Of a stretch of 64,000 nt of DNA, positions 7,243 through 16,044 are shown piece by piece. Location: positions 62,001 through 126,000 of the forward strand of contig NZ_JACJTB010000002.1 in NCBI RefSeq assembly GCF_014698475.1, read 5' to 3'. A program made the translations under genes and the position numbers. Source of the stretch: Nostoc spongiaeforme FACHB-130 (GTDB lineage: Bacteria > Cyanobacteriota > Cyanobacteriia > Cyanobacteriales > Nostocaceae). Each line of letters begins with the position of its first letter. Position 1 is the first letter of the stretch. The notes under the pieces were generated by a model. That model saw only the letters and a list, made by a program, of their open reading frames with translations, made no database searches and had not been told where the DNA came from.

Positions 7243-9345
7243 CTAATTACCAATAACTAATTCCCAACTGTTTAATCTACCAACATCTTGCGGTGCAGCA
7301 TCGATGAGCCACAATTGCCAGCGCCCTTGACCAGATATGGATAGTAATTGCTTGAGGGCAGGATGCGATCGCACATTATAAGTCGTCTGCAAGTTTGTCC
7401 GTCTGCCCAAAGTCCGATTCTGTAACAAAACTGACTGATTATTTGGTGCTATTAAGTAAATTTCTACATCGCCTAAGAAATCGTGCGAGACATTCACACT
7501 CACTTGGATATCTTTAACTACAATATCTTCGTTAATAGTGATCGCACTTTTGATACCCTGGCGATCGTTATCTGGAATGCCTACAGAGTTGGTATTACTC
7601 ACCTGCAACTTTTGGCTGACAGGTGATGCGCCTTCTCGCATTTGCTTGGCGGCTTGGACTGCTTTAGCGGCGTTGATTTTGCCATAGCCAAACCATTGGG
7701 AATGACCATTGCCATTGTATGTCCCGCCTTTTAAACCTAATTGGGGGTCGGGATTCGGGTCAACTATTTTATCGGCAGTTTCTTGTAAGATGCGTTTAAC
7801 TTGTTGAGCAGTTAAATCGGGATTCGCTGATAAAATCAAAGCTGCTACCCCAGCCACCACAGGCGTAGCACTGGAAGTCCCACCAAAACTACTGGTAAAA
7901 TTCCCCTTGTCATAACCTGCGGCTCCTAATTGGTCAGTTGTAAACACACCCAACCCGTTAAGATAAGCAGCGATCGCAGGTTGGGTATACACATAACCCT
8001 TTTCCGGAAATGACATTCCTGGCGGCGCATTATTACTAGGCGCACATACAGCAATACTATCTCCCCAATTACTGTAAGCCGCTTTCTTATTCAAACTCGT
8101 GGAAGCCGCAACAGTAATCACATCAGGATGTACCGCAAAACCACTGAGCCACTCGGTTTTACCTTGTAAAATTTTATCAGGCCAAGTTTGTTCAATTACA
8201 CTACCATTAATTGGACGATTGGCATTACCAGCAGCAAAACAAATCACACATCCTTTTCCCTTCCTGCCTTTGGTGGCTGCGCGGGTAATTGCAGCCCGTT
8301 GCCGCAAAGACAAGGGGAAATACACAGCCGAGGCTCCCCAACTGCAAGAAATTACACTTGCACCCTTGTCAATTGCCCAATTAAAAATTTGTTCAACAGA
8401 TTCATCATCTAAATAGCCAGTGGTACGGATGGGCATAAATGCACAACCAGGAGCCACCCCCACAATACCAGAACCATTTTCTTCGGCAATGGCTACCCCT
8501 GCACAGGCTGTCCCGTGGCTAGTTTCTTTCGCATCAGGTAAAGGTAGAAAATCATTTTGTTTCAAATCTCTAGGGGCAACTACTTTACCTGAACCTTGAA
8601 AATCAGGATGATTCAAATCAAAAGAATCATCTACCACAGCCACAACCACAGAACGCACACCACGAGTAATATCCCAAGCTTTTTCAACTGCGATATGGGA
8701 ACCTAAAACTAAATCCTCACCGCCGCTATGGTTTAAGTACCACTGTTGGGTATAAAGCGGGTCACGGGGTTTGTAGTGTGTTTCGCTGTTAACGATAATG
8801 TTAGGTTCAGCAGCTAAAACTTCTTTGAGTCCTTGCAGTTGGTTAGTAATTTTAATCGGGTTGTCTGTAGCTTGTTTACTAACTAAAAATACGAAAGTGT
8901 TAGGTATACCCAGAACAGGTTTATCTTGAATTAAACTATACTTACTGGCGATCGCACTAATTCTAGGTGCTGCTATCTCTTCTAAAAATTGGATAGTAAT
9001 TTGGTCGCCCAAGTAAACAAAAGTCCCAGGATTATTTTTAATCGTGTAAACATGGCTGGAAAAGGCTACAGTTTCTGCTGCGCGGGCTTGAGACATCGCC
9101 GCATCTAATTGGGCGGGGGGAACTTGAAATAATTCTAGTTGCGCTTGGGGAATACTTCGCTGCCAAATGCCCCAAGTTACCTGAGATAATTGTTGAGGTG
9201 TAAAATCGTTAGCTGGGCGGATGGTGAAACGGTCTGTTGCTTTTTCTAACACTAATTCTTCACCACCGCGTTGCAGAACAACTCCCAAATTGCTGGCTGG
9301 TACACCTGTGGTTGGAAGATCAGAGGAATTAATGCGATCGCTCAT
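7243..9345 (-). CDS. S8 subtilisin-like serine protease with C-terminal P domain
   Basis: A 700-residue protease. Residues ~1-195 form a long N-terminal region with no signal peptide, probably an intramolecular chaperone. The S8 domain runs ~210-570 with catalytic Asp239 (VVAVVDDSFD), His277 (SHGTACAGVA) and Ser491 (GGTSSATP), and oxyanion Asn374 (AAGNAN). Residues ~590-700 match a proprotein-convertase P domain (FLGDVEIYLIAPNNQS, LNSWELVIGN). This layout resembles the calcium-dependent PrcA proteases described in Anabaena, but I cannot confirm orthology. The start codon sits beside a HIP1 site. It is monocistronic and its 3' end faces the acyltransferase gene. Confidence 0.92.
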   Translation of the reverse strand: MSDRINSSDLPTTGVPASNLGVVLQRGGEELVLEKATDRFTIRPANDFTPQQLSQVTWGIWQRSIPQAQLELFQVPPAQLDAAMSQARAAETVAFSSHVYTIKNNPGTFVYLGDQITIQFLEEIAAPRISAIASKYSLIQDKPVLGIPNTFVFLVSKQATDNPIKITNQLQGLKEVLAAEPNIIVNSETHYKPRDPLYTQQWYLNHSGGEDLVLGSHIAVEKAWDITRGVRSVVVAVVDDSFDLNHPDFQGSGKVVAPRDLKQNDFLPLPDAKETSHGTACAGVAIAEENGSGIVGVAPGCAFMPIRTTGYLDDESVEQIFNWAIDKGASVISCSWGASAVYFPLSLRQRAAITRAATKGRKGKGCVICFAAGNANRPINGSVIEQTWPDKILQGKTEWLSGFAVHPDVITVAASTSLNKKAAYSNWGDSIAVCAPSNNAPPGMSFPEKGYVYTQPAIAAYLNGLGVFTTDQLGAAGYDKGNFTSSFGGTSSATPVVAGVAALILSANPDLTAQQVKRILQETADKIVDPNPDPQLGLKGGTYNGNGHSQWFGYGKINAAKAVQAAKQMREGASPVSQKLQVSNTNSVGIPDNDRQGIKSAITINEDIVVKDIQVSVNVSHDFLGDVEIYLIAPNNQSVLLQNRTLGRRTNLQTTYNVRSHPALKQLLSISGQGRWQLWLIDAAPQDVGRLNSWELVIGN

Positions 9346-9518
9346 AATAGACGATGGTAATTAGTATACAGAGGCACTGGGAACTCGATTAAACCGATTT
9401 TCAGTCTAAAGCAAAGAAACCAAGTATATAGCTGTGTTTTGTTTAAAACGAAAACAAAGTTAAGATACCCAAAGTTTCTCTTAAGTATTTGTATATATTT
9501 GTCACACCCATTCAATCC

Positions 9519-10088
9519 ATGAAAATAGCTGCAACTGCGCCTTTTATTAGCCTCAGTTCCTTCTCAGTCATTGCCCTCTTGAGTTTGCTATCACCCGCTT
9601 ATAGCCAACAAGCACAGCCCATTGACCCCAACAACCCCAATAATCTCCGTCCTACCACCCAAAACAATAGCCTGTTAAGCATTGAAGGAGGAGAGCGACT
9701 GATGAAAGAGGCAGAAGCAGCAGTTTCCGCCCAAAACTATCCCCTAGCCGCTAAAAAGCTCCAAGAAGCACGACAAGTTTTTAATCAGCTATCTAACTTT
9801 TATCAAGACCTAAACTCTAGCTTTTCTGGTATTGACATCAGAGTGTCTGACTCTCAACGTCAAAAAGCTTTACTAACCGCCCAGAAGCGAGATGAAGCTA
9901 CATATCAACTAGCACTCGTACATCGCGCCCAAAATCAGCCAGAATTGGCCGTACCACTATTAATTCAAATTATTAAAAGTCAAAATCCCACACGCGATTT
10001 AGGTAAAAGAGCATATCAACAGCTATTTGAACTCGGTTTTGTTGATACCCCCTACCCCAGACAAGGCGGTTCAACTTCCCAAAAATAA
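9519..10088 (+). CDS. Exported hypothetical protein with helical repeats
   Basis: I chose the ATG at 9519 over an upstream one at 9489 because it opens a classic signal peptide: MKIAATAPFISLSSF, a leucine-rich core, then SPAYSQQ, with likely cleavage after AYS. The mature protein (~160 residues) has a low-complexity PIDPNNPNN linker and then alpha-helical stretches with TPR-like spacing (AEAAVSAQNYPLAAKKLQEA, ATYQLALVHRAQNQPELA). It is probably periplasmic or thylakoid-lumenal. I do not recognise a named family. It is followed by a pyrimidine CTTGTCCCC repeat and then bolA. Confidence 0.75.
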   Translation: MKIAATAPFISLSSFSVIALLSLLSPAYSQQAQPIDPNNPNNLRPTTQNNSLLSIEGGERLMKEAEAAVSAQNYPLAAKKLQEARQVFNQLSNFYQDLNSSFSGIDIRVSDSQRQKALLTAQKRDEATYQLALVHRAQNQPELAVPLLIQIIKSQNPTRDLGKRAYQQLFELGFVDTPYPRQGGSTSQK

Positions 10089-10182
10089 ATTCCTATCTGT
10101 CGTCTCCCTTGTCCCCCTTGTCCCCCTTCTCTCAACTCTCTAATCTGCTAATAATAGAGAAGTAGTTTTTTCAAAAATTGCG

Positions 10183-10440
10183 ATGATTAGTCCGCAGCAG
10201 ATTGAGGCTATGATCAAGGCGGAACTGCCAGACGCTCAGATACAAGTACAAGACTTAACAGGTGGCGGAGACCACTATCAAGTTACAGTCGTATCATCGC
10301 AGTTTGCAGGTAAAGGACTGGTGCAACAACATCAGCTAGTTTATGGCGCGTTGCGGCAAGCTATGTCCACGGAAGCAATTCACGCCTTGGCAGTTAAAAC
10401 ATTTACGCCAGAAACTTGGCAAGCAACCACCACTTCATAA
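10183..10440 (+). CDS. bolA: BolA family protein
   Basis: An 85-residue BolA/IbaG-type protein. It shows the class II KH-like fold with [20 protein letters not shown] in the loop that binds a [2Fe-2S] cluster with monothiol glutaredoxins, then [12 protein letters not shown] and [12 protein letters not shown] with the conserved HAL helix start. Length is normal. The glutaredoxin gene follows 74 bases downstream on the same strand. Heterodimers of these two proteins are known to bind or transfer iron-sulfur clusters, so this is very likely a functional pair. Confidence 0.93.
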   Translation: MISPQQIEAMIKAELPDAQIQVQDLTGGGDHYQVTVVSSQFAGKGLVQQHQLVYGALRQAMSTEAIHALAVKTFTPETWQATTTS

Positions 10441-10514
10441 AATCAATAGTTCCAAGCTAGGTTGAGCATTGACTATTGATTTTTTATATCCGTAACATAG
10501 GAAGCGAAAATACC

Positions 10515-10838
10515 ATGTCACAAGCAGTCCAAGAGAGAATTGAGAACTTAATTAAACAAAACAAAATCTTTGTTTTCATGAAGGGAACTAAGTTAATGCC
10601 TCAATGTGGTTTTTCTAACAACGTCGTCCAAATCCTCAACAGTTTGGGTGTTCCCTTCGAGACGATTAATGTTCTTGATGATTCTGAAATTCGTCAAGGC
10701 ATTAAAGATTATTCCAACTGGCCGACTATTCCCCAAGTTTATATTAATGGTGAATTCATCGGTGGTTCCGACATCCTGATTGAAATGTACCAAAACGGCT
10801 CATTACAGGAAAAAGTGGAAGTTGCTCTAGCTTCGTAA
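10515..10838 (+). CDS. grxD: Monothiol glutaredoxin, Grx4/GrxD family
   Basis: The ATG at 10515 gives a 107-residue protein of standard length; a 13-codon upstream extension from 10476 is unlikely. The monothiol active site is Cys31 in PQCGFS, followed by [19 protein letters not shown], which holds the cis-Pro and glutathione-binding residues. Such proteins bind a [2Fe-2S] cluster with glutathione and deliver it to target proteins, often together with BolA, the gene directly upstream. A strong rho-independent terminator follows 22 bases after the stop, ending the bolA-grxD unit. Confidence 0.95.
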   Translation: MSQAVQERIENLIKQNKIFVFMKGTKLMPQCGFSNNVVQILNSLGVPFETINVLDDSEIRQGIKDYSNWPTIPQVYINGEFIGGSDILIEMYQNGSLQEKVEVALAS

Positions 10839-10860
10839 TTTTAAAATAAGTTTAATTACA

Positions 10861-10887
10861 AAAAAGCCCCTGTAACGGGGCTTTTTT
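10861..10887 (+). terminator. Rho-independent terminator after grxD
   Basis: AAAAAGCCCC (10861-10870) pairs with GGGGCTTTTT (10877-10886) around a TGTAAC loop, and the stem runs into a six-base T tract. This is the clearest intrinsic terminator in the window. Confidence 0.92.
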
Positions 10888-11150
10888 GATGGACTACGCT
10901 TCCCAAAGCAGAAAAATTACTCAATGGATAGTAGCAAGTAGTGAATAAAAAATTTTCTGCTTTTTAATTAAAATCACAATCTTAAACACCCCTCACAAGA
11001 GTTACCAAAATTACCACAGGTTTGAGGGGATGTTTTTCCCAGTACAATCTCTCCCAAAATTCACACCATCGCACACTTGATCAATACAGATAACGTGCTA
11101 TAATCATCTGCGTCAATCTACGTTTACTTTGAATGGCTAAAGCAAAAGCT

Positions 11151-11399
11151 TTAGTAGTAATCGTGTTGTGGTTGTGGTTCCGGCATTGCAAAATTTGAAG
11201 CATCGTACAAGTAGCGGCTGGCTTCCTCTTCTAGACGATGAATCAGATATGGCTCGATAGCGTTGCCATGTCGCAGTGCGGCTAGATATCCATCCAAATA
11301 CATCCGCATATCGTCCATACGATAACCGCGATTCCATAGCTCGACGAAGGCGTCTGTGAGTCTTTGGTAATAGCGGATGGTTTGTGTGTCTTGAAGCAT
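11151..11399 (-). CDS. DUF6761-like small cyanobacterial protein
   Basis: An 82-residue, mostly helical protein beginning MLQDTQTIRYYQRLTDAFVE, with an acidic and aromatic composition (YRMDDMRMYLDGYLAALR) and a C-terminus rich in Pro, Gln and Tyr (PEPQPQHDYY). It looks like the small conserved cyanobacterial family labelled DUF6761; its function is not established. There is no signal peptide or membrane segment. The gene is divergent from the response regulator with 561 bases between. Confidence 0.7.
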   Translation of the reverse strand: MLQDTQTIRYYQRLTDAFVELWNRGYRMDDMRMYLDGYLAALRHGNAIEPYLIHRLEEEASRYLYDASNFAMPEPQPQHDYY

Positions 11400-11960
11400 A
11401 ACTGCTGTTTGATCTCTTTGGAATGAGAATTGTAAATGATTAACGCTGAAATGTGAAGTGCCACTTTCGCTTTTTTAGCGTTTTTGGCATATAAATTATG
11501 CCAATAATTCTGCTTTGATCTGCCCCCTCCAGCAGCTACAGCGTATTCAGATCCTATTCCAGAAAACTGGGAAATTGATTGGTCAGTAATTTATTCTTAT
11601 GATTTCTTCTTTCAACAACCTGATTTTTGTGGTTGAGGTTAAGCTTAAACAAGCAGAACTTAAACTCCAACAGCAGGCTGAAGGACTTTTACAAGAATGA
11701 AAATTTGGCTGAGTACAAGTTCTTCATAAAGTTACAATGTGCTAAAAGCAAAATGATTGTTAAGAAGAACTTTCGATAAGTCTAACAAAAATTTAAGAAA
11801 ATTACTAATTAACCTTGGAAATAGGCTGAGGTGGGAGATATTGCCACCCTTTTTTGGAATAAATGTCAAATGAATTGTGATTAGAAGTAACAAAGACTAC
11901 AAAACCTTGAGCATGAGCTTGTTACTTTGAAAGTCATCAACGCTAAGGGGTCTTACCGCC
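11400..11960. other. Divergent intergenic region
   Basis: A 561-base gap between the minus-strand DUF6761-like gene and the plus-strand response regulator, so both promoters should lie here. A roughly 40-codon open stretch at 11508-11634 and a short basic frame at 11635-11699 look like decayed coding sequence but have no start or clear family. Otherwise AT-rich with no repeat arrays. Confidence 0.5.
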
Positions 11961-12728
11961 GTGGGTTCGGTTTGTATTGAAATCGTTGAGGGGAATCCCC
12001 ATCTAAGGTCGTTGCTGGGTTGGCACTTGCAACAGTTAGAGTATAGGGTAAATCAAGCTGCCAGTATTTATCAAGCAAGAGAAGTGTTTTTAACCCATCA
12101 ACCTACTCTAGTGATTCTAGATGCGGATCTGCCCGATGGAGATGGTATCGAGTTTTGCCGTTGGTTGCATCGTCAGCAACAGCCTTTAATTTTAATGCTG
12201 TCTGCACGTAGCAACGAAGCGGATGTGGTCGCAGGACTAAAGGCGGGGGCCGATGATTACCTCAGCAAACCTTTTGGGATGCAGGAGTTTTTGGCTAGGG
12301 TTGAGGCATTAATTCGCCGCAAACGCACGCCGACTGCACCAGCTTATTTAGACTATGGCACTTTACAAATTGATTTAGTGCAGCGTCGTGTCCGGTTTCA
12401 AGGGGAGTTTATTGATTTAACACCCCAGGAATTTAGTTTGTTGTATGTGTTGGCGCAAGCTGGCGGGGTACCTTTGTCTCGCTCAGAATTGCTGCGTCGT
12501 GCTTGGCCAGATGCAATTGACAACCCGCGCACGATAGACACTCATGTTTTATCACTACGCAAAAAAGTAGAACTTGATCCCCGTCAACCTAGTTTGATTC
12601 AAACTATTCGGAATGTGGGATACAGATTTAACATGGAAATTTTGAATGCTAATCTTCCTCAATCACAAACTAAGTTAGCAAAAGAACGGTTTAGCAATCA
12701 ACGTCCAACACTGACTACTCAACGGTGA
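11961..12728 (+). CDS. OmpR/PhoB-family response regulator
   Basis: A 255-residue two-component response regulator with a receiver domain (~1-115) and a C-terminal winged-helix DNA-binding domain (~130-230; LTPQEFSLLYVLAQ, DTHVLSLRKKVE, TIRNVGYRF). The phospho-acceptor is Asp54 in VILDADLPDGDG, with Ser81 and Lys103 at the switch positions. The acidic pocket is atypical: the usual Asp-Asp pair after strand 1 is Glu10-Gly11 (IVEGN), so one metal ligand seems missing. It starts with GTG, supported by AAGGGG ten bases upstream. No sensor kinase is adjacent, so its partner is encoded elsewhere. Confidence 0.9.
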   Translation: MGSVCIEIVEGNPHLRSLLGWHLQQLEYRVNQAASIYQAREVFLTHQPTLVILDADLPDGDGIEFCRWLHRQQQPLILMLSARSNEADVVAGLKAGADDYLSKPFGMQEFLARVEALIRRKRTPTAPAYLDYGTLQIDLVQRRVRFQGEFIDLTPQEFSLLYVLAQAGGVPLSRSELLRRAWPDAIDNPRTIDTHVLSLRKKVELDPRQPSLIQTIRNVGYRFNMEILNANLPQSQTKLAKERFSNQRPTLTTQR

Positions 12729-12735
12729 TGAAGCA

Positions 12736-12758
12736 GGTGATAGGTGACAGGTGATAGG
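12736..12758. repeat. STRR, GGTGATA-type heptamers
   Basis: Units GGTGATA, GGTGACA, GGTGATA then GG follow the response regulator stop by eight bases. Related GTCACCTGT units occur inverted at 1145-1167. A second short GAGGCTA-type repeat lies at about 12853-12884 in the same spacer. Confidence 0.8.
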
Positions 12759-12954
12759 TTTTGCCTGAATTTTATCATCTGCGGATTTCTGAAACTATGC
12801 TTCAACTGCTACATAAGAGGGTTTGGTTGGGTGCAGTACAAGTTTTAAGGAAAGAGGCTAGAGGCTAGAAGTTAGAGACTAGGCTATGTTGCTTTATCCA
12901 ACGGAAGAGTGCTGTAACATTTGTGTTTAGGGTGATTGATCAGATAAGAGGTTT

Positions 12955-13725
12955 TTAAATCCATTCTTGTGCGGCTTGAGTTTCTGCCTGAGTCAAACTT
13001 GCTTGTAAACTGACTAAATCTACCTCAGAGGCGGGTTTATCTGCTAACAACTGGCCTTGGTGCAGGTGTAACAGCCTTGTACAAAACATTTGGGCTAAAT
13101 CTAACTGGTGATTAACCATCAAAATTGTAGTTTGTTGGGTTTCGGCTAGTTGAATGAGGATTTGCATCAGATGAGAGGCTGTACCCGCATCCAAGGCTGA
13201 TGTTGGCTCATCTAATAGTAAAATTTTGGGTTGGATGATTAAAGCACGAGCGATCGCAACTAATTGCCTTTGACCCGATGATAACTGTAACTCATTCTTG
13301 GCTAACCAGTCGTTAGGAATATGCAGTTGTTCCAGGCAATGGCTAACTTGTTGCTGAATCGTCTGTTTGGGCAAACCGCGCAAAACTAAAGGATATTCCA
13401 ATGCCTGCTGGACTGTCATCCCCAGTAGCTTTGATTCTTGCAACACCAGTGTCACCATTTGCCGTAGTTGAATAGCAGGCATTTGGTGATATTCTTGATT
13501 TTCTAGATAAATTTTGCCGCTAGTCGGTTCCGTTAAGCGGTTTATTAAGCGTAGTAATGAGGTTTTGCCAGCACCAGTTACGCCAACAATGGCAATTCTT
13601 TCACCAGGGAATACTTGAAAGGAAATATTCTGTAAGATTGGGTATCCCTGGTGATTGTTTTTTAGTTTGCTAAATAGATTAACTTGCTCAAGCCTGAGTT
13701 GGGCTTGTGGAGTGAAATTATCCAC
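12955..13725 (-). CDS. ABC transporter ATP-binding protein
   Basis: A 256-residue ABC ATPase with Walker A GVTGAGKTS (48-56), Q-loop LQES near 95-98, signature LSSGQ (148-152) and Walker B ILLLDE (168-173). The fold and length fit single-domain import or export ATPases. No permease or binding protein is next to it: the only neighbour on the strand is a small membrane protein 80 bases upstream. Its substrate is therefore unknown. The spacer upstream holds CGCAGAGG repeats (about 13747-13770). Confidence 0.88.
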   Translation of the reverse strand: MDNFTPQAQLRLEQVNLFSKLKNNHQGYPILQNISFQVFPGERIAIVGVTGAGKTSLLRLINRLTEPTSGKIYLENQEYHQMPAIQLRQMVTLVLQESKLLGMTVQQALEYPLVLRGLPKQTIQQQVSHCLEQLHIPNDWLAKNELQLSSGQRQLVAIARALIIQPKILLLDEPTSALDAGTASHLMQILIQLAETQQTTILMVNHQLDLAQMFCTRLLHLHQGQLLADKPASEVDLVSLQASLTQAETQAAQEWI

Positions 13726-13744
13726 AGTTATAGTTTTCCTTTTT

Positions 13745-13772
13745 TCTCACGCAGAGGCGCAGAGGCGCGGAG
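13745..13772. repeat. Short CGCAGAGG-type repeat
   Basis: CACGCAGAGGCGCAGAGGCGCGGAGA lies in the spacer before the ABC ATPase (read here in parts). A related inverted version with CCTCTGCGTCTCTGCG occurs at about 49677-49697. Confidence 0.7.
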
Positions 13773-13805
13773 AGTACCTTTGAGCTTTTGCGTGAGATTT
13801 TAAAT

Positions 13806-14363
13806 TTAAAATAGTGTCAAAGCTGTATTAATAGTCCAAGCATCAACTAACAGCAGTAGTAATGTAAATCCAAATAAAATTGCATACATCCAAGGCTGTG
13901 CTAAAGGACGGATATCGGTGGTGTCTATGCCTGTTTTGGCTTGGACGATGTTAACTAACCGGGCAAATCCCGCCACGCGCATTGGTAGTAAATAAGCTTT
14001 ACCATCTTTGCTGAGGAAATAATAAACTAAACCGCCTTGACCTGTAGAACGGGGTTTGATTTCTTTAACTTCTGACCAAGGTAAAATCCAACCTTTACGA
14101 AAGAAACGCGGAACCCATACAGGGTAAGTTACTTGGATTTCTTGGTCATTAACAATTACTCTTTCTGTCAACACAGCATACAGTCCGACAAAGCCGATGG
14201 CAATACCCACCCATAGTAATGACGGTGGTGTTGGTGCGGCGGTTGCTTGGGCTAAAAATGGCAATGGTATTGTGAGTGCTACATATAAACTCAACAGGGT
14301 AATCCGAATCAACGGAGATAGGCGAAATATAGTTGTAGAGGTATTAGCTGAGTTGGCTGTCAC
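13806..14363 (-). CDS. Hypothetical membrane protein
   Basis: A 185-residue protein with two N-terminal membrane segments (~19-40 and ~48-66), a central soluble part (~70-150) and a C-terminal membrane segment (~158-180, MYAILFGFTLLLLLVDAW). The central part, with RVIVNDQEIQVTYPVWVPRF followed by GWILPWSEVKEIKPRS, is reminiscent of bacterial PH-like domains in small membrane proteins, but I would not assign a family. It lies 80 bases upstream of the ABC ATPase on the same strand, so the two may be co-transcribed. Confidence 0.75.
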   Translation of the reverse strand: MTANSANTSTTIFRLSPLIRITLLSLYVALTIPLPFLAQATAAPTPPSLLWVGIAIGFVGLYAVLTERVIVNDQEIQVTYPVWVPRFFRKGWILPWSEVKEIKPRSTGQGGLVYYFLSKDGKAYLLPMRVAGFARLVNIVQAKTGIDTTDIRPLAQPWMYAILFGFTLLLLLVDAWTINTALTLF

Positions 14364-14431
14364 GGTTCCATTAAGATTGTTGCTTTCAGTTTTATCCTAA
14401 CTGGAAGGCTCATATCCTGGCGACTTGTCAG

Positions 14432-14460
14432 ATCCCCGACTTCTTCAAGAAGTCGGGGAT
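14432..14460. repeat. 29-nt near-perfect palindrome (REP-like), copy 1
   Basis: Arm ATCCCCGACTTCTT (14432-14445) and arm AAGAAGTCGGGGAT (14447-14460) are exact inverses around one base. It sits between the DUF4079 stop and the next minus-strand gene, so it could terminate or attenuate transcription. A sequence-related palindrome of the same size lies at 27918-27946. Confidence 0.85.
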
Positions 14461-14493
14461 TTCGCAGCCCATCAAAATTAATGACATTAACTA

Positions 14494-14955
14494 CTAAGGT
14501 AAATACTTCTGTACGACAGTCCAGCCAGTCCAGGATACCCAAGCAAAGGCGGCGCAGAGAATAATATTTACGGTGATGTGTAAAGTTCTAATCCAAGGTC
14601 GTCTAGGACTAATTTGAGTGGCGCTGAGGGCAGATATTAAAACTAAAAATACTACTATTAGCCCAGCACTTAGGTGTGATGAATGTCCTAATGAACCAAA
14701 GTGACCTAATGTGCCGATAATGCCGATCGCTAATAACAATAACACTAAACTCACCATACTAATGCCCATTGTATAGTGGAGCGATCGCACTCCCCCACGA
14801 CTCGCAGGAAATCCAGGCAAACTAGGTATAGACTGAGAAGTCCTGGCTTGCCACATCAGTATTCCGGTGACAGCTAACATGATATACGCTAACAGCGATA
14901 AGCCCATCGACCAAGCGGCGATTTTCCATAGCCAGAGAAAAGAGGGTAGGTGCAT
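14494..14955 (-). CDS. DUF4079 family membrane protein
   Basis: I place the start at the ATG at 14955 (MHLPSFLWLWKIAAWSMGL), giving 153 residues with four predicted membrane helices. An in-frame extension to 15090 exists, but its FVLCHLFPIPHSPN-like stretch is translation of repeat DNA and is not conserved-looking. The family is known in cyanobacteria and plastid-bearing organisms; a His in LHYTMGISMVSL and another in TLHITVNIIL are placed in membrane helices as in cytochrome b561-like bundles, so heme binding is possible but unproven. DUF1830 lies upstream on the same strand. Confidence 0.78.
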   Translation of the reverse strand: MHLPSFLWLWKIAAWSMGLSLLAYIMLAVTGILMWQARTSQSIPSLPGFPASRGGVRSLHYTMGISMVSLVLLLLAIGIIGTLGHFGSLGHSSHLSAGLIVVFLVLISALSATQISPRRPWIRTLHITVNIILCAAFAWVSWTGWTVVQKYLP

Positions 14956-15098
14956 AGAGTTGGGGGAGTGGGGAATTGGAAACAAATGACAAAGGACAAA
15001 GGACTGATGACAACCCACCATCACAATAGAAAAGGTTGCTGATATCAGCAACCTTAAATTTTTTTTGATCAAATTTTTTATCTTAATCAAGCTAATGA

Positions 15099-15476
15099 TT
15101 AACCAGCGATTGTTAAAGGTTTTGTTGTATCTCCGCTTTTGGTATTAATTGACTGAACTATGGGTTTTTTACTGATAGGGTCGAGGGTAGATGATTCGGT
15201 ATTAAAATCACTACTGGTTGGTTCTTGGAGTGCAAGGCGATCGCACGGAATTGTATCCGATAAAATTGCACTTGCCATCATCCCCGTATGAATCTCCATG
15301 TGAGCTTCTATCGGGGCTTCAAACACGAGGCGCTGCCCAGGAAACACAACCCTTTCAAAGTACCAGTTAGCGACGTTAGAGATGCGAGCCACCTGGATTT
15401 TGCTTGTGACATTAACGTAGCAGCAGAGAATTTTCCCCGATTGCTCAGGTGGTAGAGAATCTAGTATTTGAGCCAT
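15099..15476 (-). CDS. DUF1830 domain protein
   Basis: A 125-residue protein. Residues ~15-75 (GKILCCYVNVTSKIQVARI, WYFERVVFPGQRLVFEAP) match the DUF1830 family, a small beta-rich domain found essentially in cyanobacteria. The ~50-residue tail is polar, Ser/Thr-rich and probably disordered. No signal peptide or membrane segment is visible. The gene precedes DUF4079 by 143 bases and is divergent from the radical SAM gene. Confidence 0.85.
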   Translation of the reverse strand: MAQILDSLPPEQSGKILCCYVNVTSKIQVARISNVANWYFERVVFPGQRLVFEAPIEAHMEIHTGMMASAILSDTIPCDRLALQEPTSSDFNTESSTLDPISKKPIVQSINTKSGDTTKPLTIAG

Positions 15477-16044
15477 AACTGCCGAGGAGCTTTACGCCAA
15501 ACATTGTATATTACACCAGCCAAGACTAACATCGGCTGATCCCCAGTTGCTGTAACTCCGACTACCAACTGAAAATTTCTACGTTATTTCTATCTAAAGA
15601 TATGTTCAAGTTATGAAAACTTTATAAATAAAATCTATTTTCAAAAAATTATACACTATTAAGGAAAATTTTTAATTGTTTGCTTTAGTAACAATTTTGC
15701 CTAAGTTATTAATTAACTTTCCCTAGAGGATACAACCTGGAGATTGAGCTTGTATCTTTCTTTTCATGAGTTTAGCTGGGCTTTTATCCCCAAAGAGATA
15801 GGGAGGGATCATCGCTTAATGATTAAACTCAATGTTATGGTAAAGATATATGAACAATTTATTCATAAACCCGTTTCTCCTGTTTGATGCCAAGCCAATT
15901 TAGCTCTTTCCACCATTCCGCACCGGAAAAATGTCAAAGCATAAATTAACTTCCCAGTCAAACTAGATTGTCATAAATAAAACTAAGCAAGCTTCGTTTC
16001 CCTCGCTTTCTCAAAAGAATGGCAAGATAAAGGTTAAAACTCCG
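15477..16044. other. Divergent intergenic region
   Basis: A 568-base AT-rich gap between DUF1830 (minus) and the radical SAM gene (plus). It should contain both promoters. I see no repeat array, tRNA or clear reading frame in it. Confidence 0.5.

Noticed and set aside
11508-11699. Two short open frames (one with ENWEIDWSVIYSYDFFF, one with KLKQAELKLQQQAEGLLQE) resembling a broken gene
   Set aside because: They are in different stretches separated by stops, lack a start, and match no family I can name with confidence.
14956-15090. 45-residue N-terminal extension of the DUF4079 protein, looking like a lipoprotein signal (IVMVGCHQS)
   Set aside because: The stretch is encoded partly by STRR repeat DNA and the conserved-looking domain starts at the ATG at 14955.
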